DNA from: Fundidesulfovibrio soli
GTDB taxonomy: Bacteria > Desulfobacterota > Desulfovibrionia > Desulfovibrionales > Desulfovibrionaceae
Direction: 5' to 3'
NCBI RefSeq assembly: GCF_022808695.1
Contig: NZ_JAKZKW010000018.1
Location: 1-64,000 of the forward strand
DNA: 64,000 bases
Under the pieces are notes generated by a model. It made no database searches. It had not been told where the DNA came from and saw only the letters and a list, made by a program, of their open reading frames with translations. The position numbers and the translations under genes were made by a program. Shown here in pieces: positions 61,174-64,000 of this stretch (its first letter is position 1; each line of letters begins with the position of its first letter).

Positions 61174-61297
61174 CTCTCGCCTCACTATACAAAATGATAG
61201 TATGATACATTTGAGACCATACTTGCGTTTTCATCCGCAAGCACGCATATGGCAGCCAAGAACACCACGCGTCAAGAACGCGCAGGAGGTCACACGA
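61174..61297. promoter_or_regulatory. divergent regulatory region between HxlR and flavoprotein genes
   Basis: 124 bp, distinctly AT-rich between 61186 and 61212. Contains direct repeats ATGATA (61194-61199 and 61202-61207) and the AT-rich segment CTATACAAAATGATAG, which is the likely HxlR-type operator and overlapping promoters. No -35/-10 pair is certain. Confidence 0.45.
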
Positions 61298-61915
61298 ATG
61301 AAAGCCATCGCCATCAACGGCAGCCCGCGCAAGGGCGGCAACACCGAAACCCTGCTCAAGGCAGTGCTCGCCCCCCTGGAGGAAGCCGGCTGGGAGACCA
61401 GCCTGGTGCGGATCGGGGGCAAGAAGGTCCGGGGCTGCAAGGCCTGCTTCAAGTGCTTCGAGCTCAAGAACGACCACTGCATCATGGATAAAGACCTGCT
61501 CAACGAGACCCTCCAGGCTGTTCTGGAGGCCGACGCCCTGATCCTGGGTTCGCCCACCTACTTCGCGGACGTCTCCGCCGAGATGAAGGCCTTCATCGAC
61601 CGCGCGGGCATGGTCTGCATCGCCAACGGCGGCCGCCTGGCGGGCAAGATCGGCGCGTCCGTAGTGGCCGTGCGCCGCGGCGGGGCCACCCACGTTTTCG
61701 ACACCATGAACCACCTGTTCCAGATCTCGGGCATGATCATCCCCGGCTCAACCTACTGGAACATGGGCTACGGCCTGGCCCCGGACGACGTCTGCAAGGA
61801 CGCCGAGGCCCTGCGTAACATGGGGCACCTGGGCAAGATGATCGCCTGGCTGGGCGAGGTGGTGGTGAAAAACAAGGCCACCATGCCCGCCATGCCCGCC
61901 GTGGGCGAAGGCTGA
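61298..61915 (+). CDS. flavodoxin-family NAD(P)H-dependent oxidoreductase
   Basis: A 205-aa flavoprotein. The FMN phosphate loop is INGSPRKGGNTETLL, and the Cys motif GCKACFKCFELKNDHC is typical of the iron-sulfur flavoprotein-like subgroup; PTYFADVSAEMKAFIDRAG is the isoalloxazine-binding region. The start at 61298 has AGGAGG 8 bases upstream; the frame reaching back to 61073 runs through the regulator gene and is rejected. Substrate unknown, probably a quinone or other electrophile. Confidence 0.9.
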   Translation: MKAIAINGSPRKGGNTETLLKAVLAPLEEAGWETSLVRIGGKKVRGCKACFKCFELKNDHCIMDKDLLNETLQAVLEADALILGSPTYFADVSAEMKAFIDRAGMVCIANGGRLAGKIGASVVAVRRGGATHVFDTMNHLFQISGMIIPGSTYWNMGYGLAPDDVCKDAEALRNMGHLGKMIAWLGEVVVKNKATMPAMPAVGEG

Positions 61916-61926
61916 GGAGGCGCGCC

Positions 61927-62217
61927 ATGCCGCAGGTGACCGTGGTGGCCACGCTGGTGGCCAAAAAAGGCTGCGACCAGGAGCTGGAGAAGCTGCTCAA
62001 GGGCCTTGTGGGGCACTCCCGCAAGGACGAAGGCTGCATCCAGTACGACCTGCATCGCGGTATCGAAGAGCCGCGCGTGTACGTGTTCTATGAGATATGG
62101 GAGAGCATGGAGCTTTTGCAGAAGCACTCCAAGGCCCCGCATCTGGAGGCGCTGCAGCGCGACGGGGCCGCCCTGATCGAAAGCAGGGACATCAAGGTGC
62201 TGGAGAAGATAGCATAA
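61927..62217 (+). CDS. antibiotic-biosynthesis-monooxygenase-fold protein (YgiN-like)
   Basis: A 96-aa ABM-domain dimeric alpha-beta barrel protein (VVATLVAKKGCDQELEKLLKGLV, GCIQYDLHRGIEEPRVYVFYEIWES, HLEALQ). Such proteins often act on quinols. GAGGAGG lies 5 bases upstream, and it follows the flavoprotein gene by 11 bp, so both are probably one HxlR-controlled operon for quinone or electrophile detoxification. Confidence 0.88.
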   Translation: MPQVTVVATLVAKKGCDQELEKLLKGLVGHSRKDEGCIQYDLHRGIEEPRVYVFYEIWESMELLQKHSKAPHLEALQRDGAALIESRDIKVLEKIA

Positions 62218-62235
62218 GAAGGGGAGGCGGGGAGC

Positions 62236-62278
62236 GCCTCCGGCGGCCAAAGGGCCTTCGGCCCTCTGGACTCTTTTT
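62236..62278 (+). repeat. dispersed intergenic repeat, copy E
   Basis: GCCTCCGGCGGCCAAAGG (62236-62253), hairpin AGGGCC-TTC-GGCCCT (62251-62265), CTGGACTC then TTTTT. The first 38 bases are identical to copy B1. Starts 19 bases after the monooxygenase stop and probably terminates that transcript. Confidence 0.78.
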
Positions 62279-62328
62279 CCACTTCGCGTTCCATGCGACG
62301 AAGTTTTGTCTGAACAGCTCTATTAACC

Positions 62329-62370
62329 AAGAAGCCTCCCCGGCGTATCCGTCGGGGAGGCTTCTTTATT
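62329..62370 (+). terminator. strong Rho-independent terminator
   Basis: AAGAAGCCTCCCCG (62329-62342) pairs perfectly with CGGGGAGGCTTCTT (62353-62366) around a 10-base loop, followed by TATT. It lies 100 bases after the monooxygenase gene, beyond repeat copy E. Either a second terminator for that operon or the end of an unrecognised small transcript. Confidence 0.8.
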
Positions 62371-62670
62371 ATGGCTGTTACCCGGAAATCCTGAATGGTT
62401 CCGCACGGGTGGCAGTCCGCCGAAGTGAAGGTTTGATTGGCCCGGTTGGCTTTGGCTTCCTGTCCCTTATGATTTTACTTGTCTCTGGAAGCTAAAGAAC
62501 ATCCAGGAGTAAGGTCTGAAATATACTCTAAAATGAGCTAAAATTCATCACAGGTACTAGTTGTTCCCATTAGAAGTATATGACTATATAGATTGACAAG
62601 GCTGGTGTGATATAGGTCAGCAGTCATTTGTCGTGCTAAGGCTGTGAAAACACTAAACAGAGAGGTGGTT

Positions 62671-62871
62671 ATGCAGAACGTTGAGATTTTGCTTTCCCAG
62701 CTTGTAGCAGCTCAAATGGCAACGGCCCGCTATACGGCCTTAACTTTTTGGGTGGCTGCTAAAGGTTCACGTGAAACTTGCAATGATCTCGCAAACATAA
62801 TTCAAGGTGTTGAGGACGAAATTTCAAGCGCTGCGAAACGAATAGCCCATAGCCTTTCTGAGGGCGATTGA
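62671..62871 (+). CDS. hypothetical small helical protein, 66 aa
   Basis: Encodes MQNVEILLSQLVAAQMATAR and then RYTALTFWVAAKGSRETCND, an all-helical protein of unknown family. AGAGAGGTGG stands just upstream of the ATG. Codon use and base composition are AT-richer than neighbours, suggesting recent acquisition. A 13-of-16 match to parS (62763-62778) lies within the gene. Confidence 0.6.
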   Translation: MQNVEILLSQLVAAQMATARYTALTFWVAAKGSRETCNDLANIIQGVEDEISSAAKRIAHSLSEGD

Positions 62872-62921
62872 TCCGCGTATTATAGTAGACCATCAAAGAG
62901 TAGCACCAAAATGCGGTATCG

Positions 62922-62950
62922 AGGGAGACCTCCCTGGCCGCAGGAGGCGC
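62922..62950 (-). repeat. dispersed intergenic repeat, copy F (diverged)
   Basis: On the minus strand, GCCTCCTGCGGCC (62948-62936, one change from the GCCTCCGGCGGCC head) is followed by the hairpin AGGGA-GGTC-TCCCT. It lies beyond the terminator of the nikL gene. Confidence 0.55.
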
Positions 62951-62962
62951 CCCACCCATAAG

Positions 62963-63000
62963 AAAGCCCCAGCACCGCGCATGCGGTGCTGGGGCTTTAT
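62963..63000. terminator. strong bidirectional terminator downstream of nikL
   Basis: AAAGCCCCAGCACCGC (62963-62978) pairs perfectly with GCGGTGCTGGGGCTTT (62983-62998) around GCAT. On the minus strand it follows the stop at 63023 by 25 bases and ends in a run of T. Confidence 0.92.
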
Positions 63001-63022
63001 CGTTCCTATGGAGTGTGAGGCC

Positions 63023-63640
63023 CTACTTCTTCGGCCGCTTGAACCAGGCGGCGATGCCCACCAGCCCGATGATCCAGCCCAGGCCGCCGATGATGTCGCG
63101 CATCCGCGCGGACTGGTCCTGCTCGGCCATGCGCGTCAATTGCAGGCGCAGGGGGGCCAGCTTCTCCTCCACGATGGCTGGGACGGCCTTGGCCACGGCC
63201 TGCTCCACGAGCGCGGCCAGCCTTGTTTCGTCGATCGTCCCGGCTGGCGCGGCCTGGGCGACGGGCGAAGCGGGGGAAGAGGGGGCCCGAGCCGCTTGCG
63301 CGGGCAGGCCCAAATCCTGCCCCAGATCCTGGGCGGTGAGGGTGTAGTCGTTCTGGTGGCCCTCGCCGGCCCTGAGCACCACGCGCAGTGGCGGGGTGAA
63401 GGTCGCGGGCAGGGGGATGCGGAACGCGCCGTCCGCCCCGGTGCGGCCTTGGGCCACCACCGCGCCGCTGGCGTCAAACACCTCGATGAGGGAGTCCAGG
63501 GCCTTCCCGCCCCCGCTGAAATAGGCCTCGCCCACGAGCGCGCCGTTCTCGGCCACGGCGAACACGTTGACCTTGTGGGCCAGGGCGGGCGCGGCGCAGA
63601 GCAGGCAGGCCAGCAGCGGGAGGGCGGCGAGGGCGCGCAC
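63023..63640 (-). CDS. nikL: nickel ECF transporter accessory protein NikL-like
   Basis: A 205-aa protein with a Sec signal ending PALA, an HKVNVFA start to the mature part (a possible N-terminal His metal ligand), a beta-sandwich (GEAYFSGGGKALDSLIEVFDASGAVV, ADGAFRIPLP), a helical stretch and one C-terminal transmembrane helix (GGLGWIIGLVGIAAWF) followed by a basic tail. This matches NikL of nickel ECF transporters. The start is GTG, two bases after the upstream gene's stop. Confidence 0.75.
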   Translation of the reverse strand: MRALAALPLLACLLCAAPALAHKVNVFAVAENGALVGEAYFSGGGKALDSLIEVFDASGAVVAQGRTGADGAFRIPLPATFTPPLRVVLRAGEGHQNDYTLTAQDLGQDLGLPAQAARAPSSPASPVAQAAPAGTIDETRLAALVEQAVAKAVPAIVEEKLAPLRLQLTRMAEQDQSARMRDIIGGLGWIIGLVGIAAWFKRPKK

Positions 63641-63642
63641 GG

Positions 63643-64000
63643 CTACTTCCCGGCCACGGGGTGGAAGTAGACCCAGATCACGCCGCCCAGCTCCACCTTC
63701 TTATCCTTGCCGTCCTTCTTGATCTTGGCGTCGTCGTCGGTAAGCGCGGCGAAGCCCCACCAGCCCGCCCAGGGCGCGGCGTAGCTGAACACGCCCGCCG
63801 CGTCGGTCTTGACCACTTGGGTCACGTAGGCTTCGTCCGGGGCCTTGCGCGCGCCGTCGGCGTTGAAGAACTCGACCTCGACCTCGGCGTTGGCCAGGGG
63901 CTTGCCCTTGTGCAGCACCTTGCCCGTGAACACGTTGCCCGCATAGAGCGCGAACGGCTTGACCATGGGCACGATCTCCAGCTTCTGGCCAAGGGGTTTG
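63643..64000 (-). CDS. nikK: NikK-like DUF4198 protein, 5' end beyond the window
   Basis: Only the C-terminal 118 residues are visible, and the frame stays open to the window edge (KPLGQKLEIVPMVKPFALYAG just inside it). GKVLHKGKPLANAEVEVEFFN and GVFSYAAPWAGWWGFAAL are characteristic of DUF4198 periplasmic proteins of nickel ECF systems. It precedes nikL on the same strand, so permease and ATPase genes probably lie just outside. Confidence 0.75.
   Translation of the reverse strand, partial: KPLGQKLEIVPMVKPFALYAGNVFTGKVLHKGKPLANAEVEVEFFNADGARKAPDEAYVTQVVKTDAAGVFSYAAPWAGWWGFAALTDDDAKIKKDGKDKKVELGGVIWVYFHPVAGK

Larger units (their letters stand above)
62218..62670. other. intergenic region with repeat, terminator and AT-richer islet
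   Basis: After the repeat copy E and the terminator at 62329-62370, the sequence from about 62490 becomes clearly AT-richer than the rest of the window (for example 62515-62600 is rich in A/T). No gene is supported before 62671. A TTGACA at 62593 has no properly spaced -10. Confidence 0.5.

Overview
The window is GC-rich chromosomal DNA, densely packed with genes, from a Gram-negative sulfate-reducing deltaproteobacterium, most likely Desulfovibrionales (a Fundidesulfovibrio/Desulfovibrio-type genome). The evidence is a TunR-type tungstate regulator, a DUF39/HcyBio homocysteine protein, an XXXCH-like small protein, nickel ECF transporter parts (NikL, NikK), a probable futalosine-pathway deaminase and a C_GCAxxG_C_C protein. 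It covers the replication-origin neighbourhood: genes left of about 9.65 kb run mostly on the minus strand, while dnaA, dnaN, gyrB and gyrA run on the plus strand, and parAB with a perfect parS lies 13 kb downstream. No prophage, IS element or CRISPR array was found.

Layout. 0.2-4.4 kb: a cell-shape peptidoglycan module (Csd6-like YkuD protein, bitopic coiled-coil protein, Csd4-like M99 carboxypeptidase). 4.4-9.7 kb: pyrE, purB, a FmdB zinc ribbon, an unlisted 36-aa basic protein, a methyltransferase, a C_GCAxxG_C_C protein and a homocysteine-biosynthesis protein. 9.8-18.2 kb: dnaA, probable origin spacer, dnaN, gyrB, gyrA. 18.2-22.6 kb: crcB-DUF190, SemiSWEET, coaBC, UDP-glucuronate epimerase. 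22.6-30.4 kb: parS, parA, parB, heptose kinase and an Mla-type lipid-transport operon. 30.4-39.9 kb: minus-strand translation genes (rsmB, DUF116, fmt, def, aspS, hisS, glnS). 40.1-41.2 kb: an orphan Nif11-like peptide divergent from a methyltransferase whose frame is interrupted by one TGA. 41.4-48.3 kb: rlmN, a degenerate nucleotidyltransferase-HD protein, pyrC, pyrB, an MqnX-like amidohydrolase and a radical SAM protein. 48.3-53.3 kb: HIT, IHF/HU, rlpA, tRNA-Gln, tRNA-Glu, a lipase-like lipoprotein. 53.7-60.5 kb: an RND efflux pair, TunR and a lone HlyD-like adaptor. 60.7-64 kb: HxlR regulator, flavoprotein, monooxygenase, an AT-richer islet, and nikL with the truncated end of nikK.

The most notable observation is at 40447-41196. 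An ArsM-like methyltransferase reads through a single in-frame TGA exactly where the family has its conserved Cys, and a hairpin with a GGA loop begins at the distance expected of a bacterial SECIS, so it is a candidate selenoprotein. Other notable signals are a dispersed terminator-like intergenic repeat (about nine elements at six loci), the Csd4/Csd6 module, a DnaA with an altered box-recognition motif and few consensus DnaA boxes, and TunR built on a catalytically degenerate tyrosine recombinase. All calls come from reading the sequence by eye; no database search was run.
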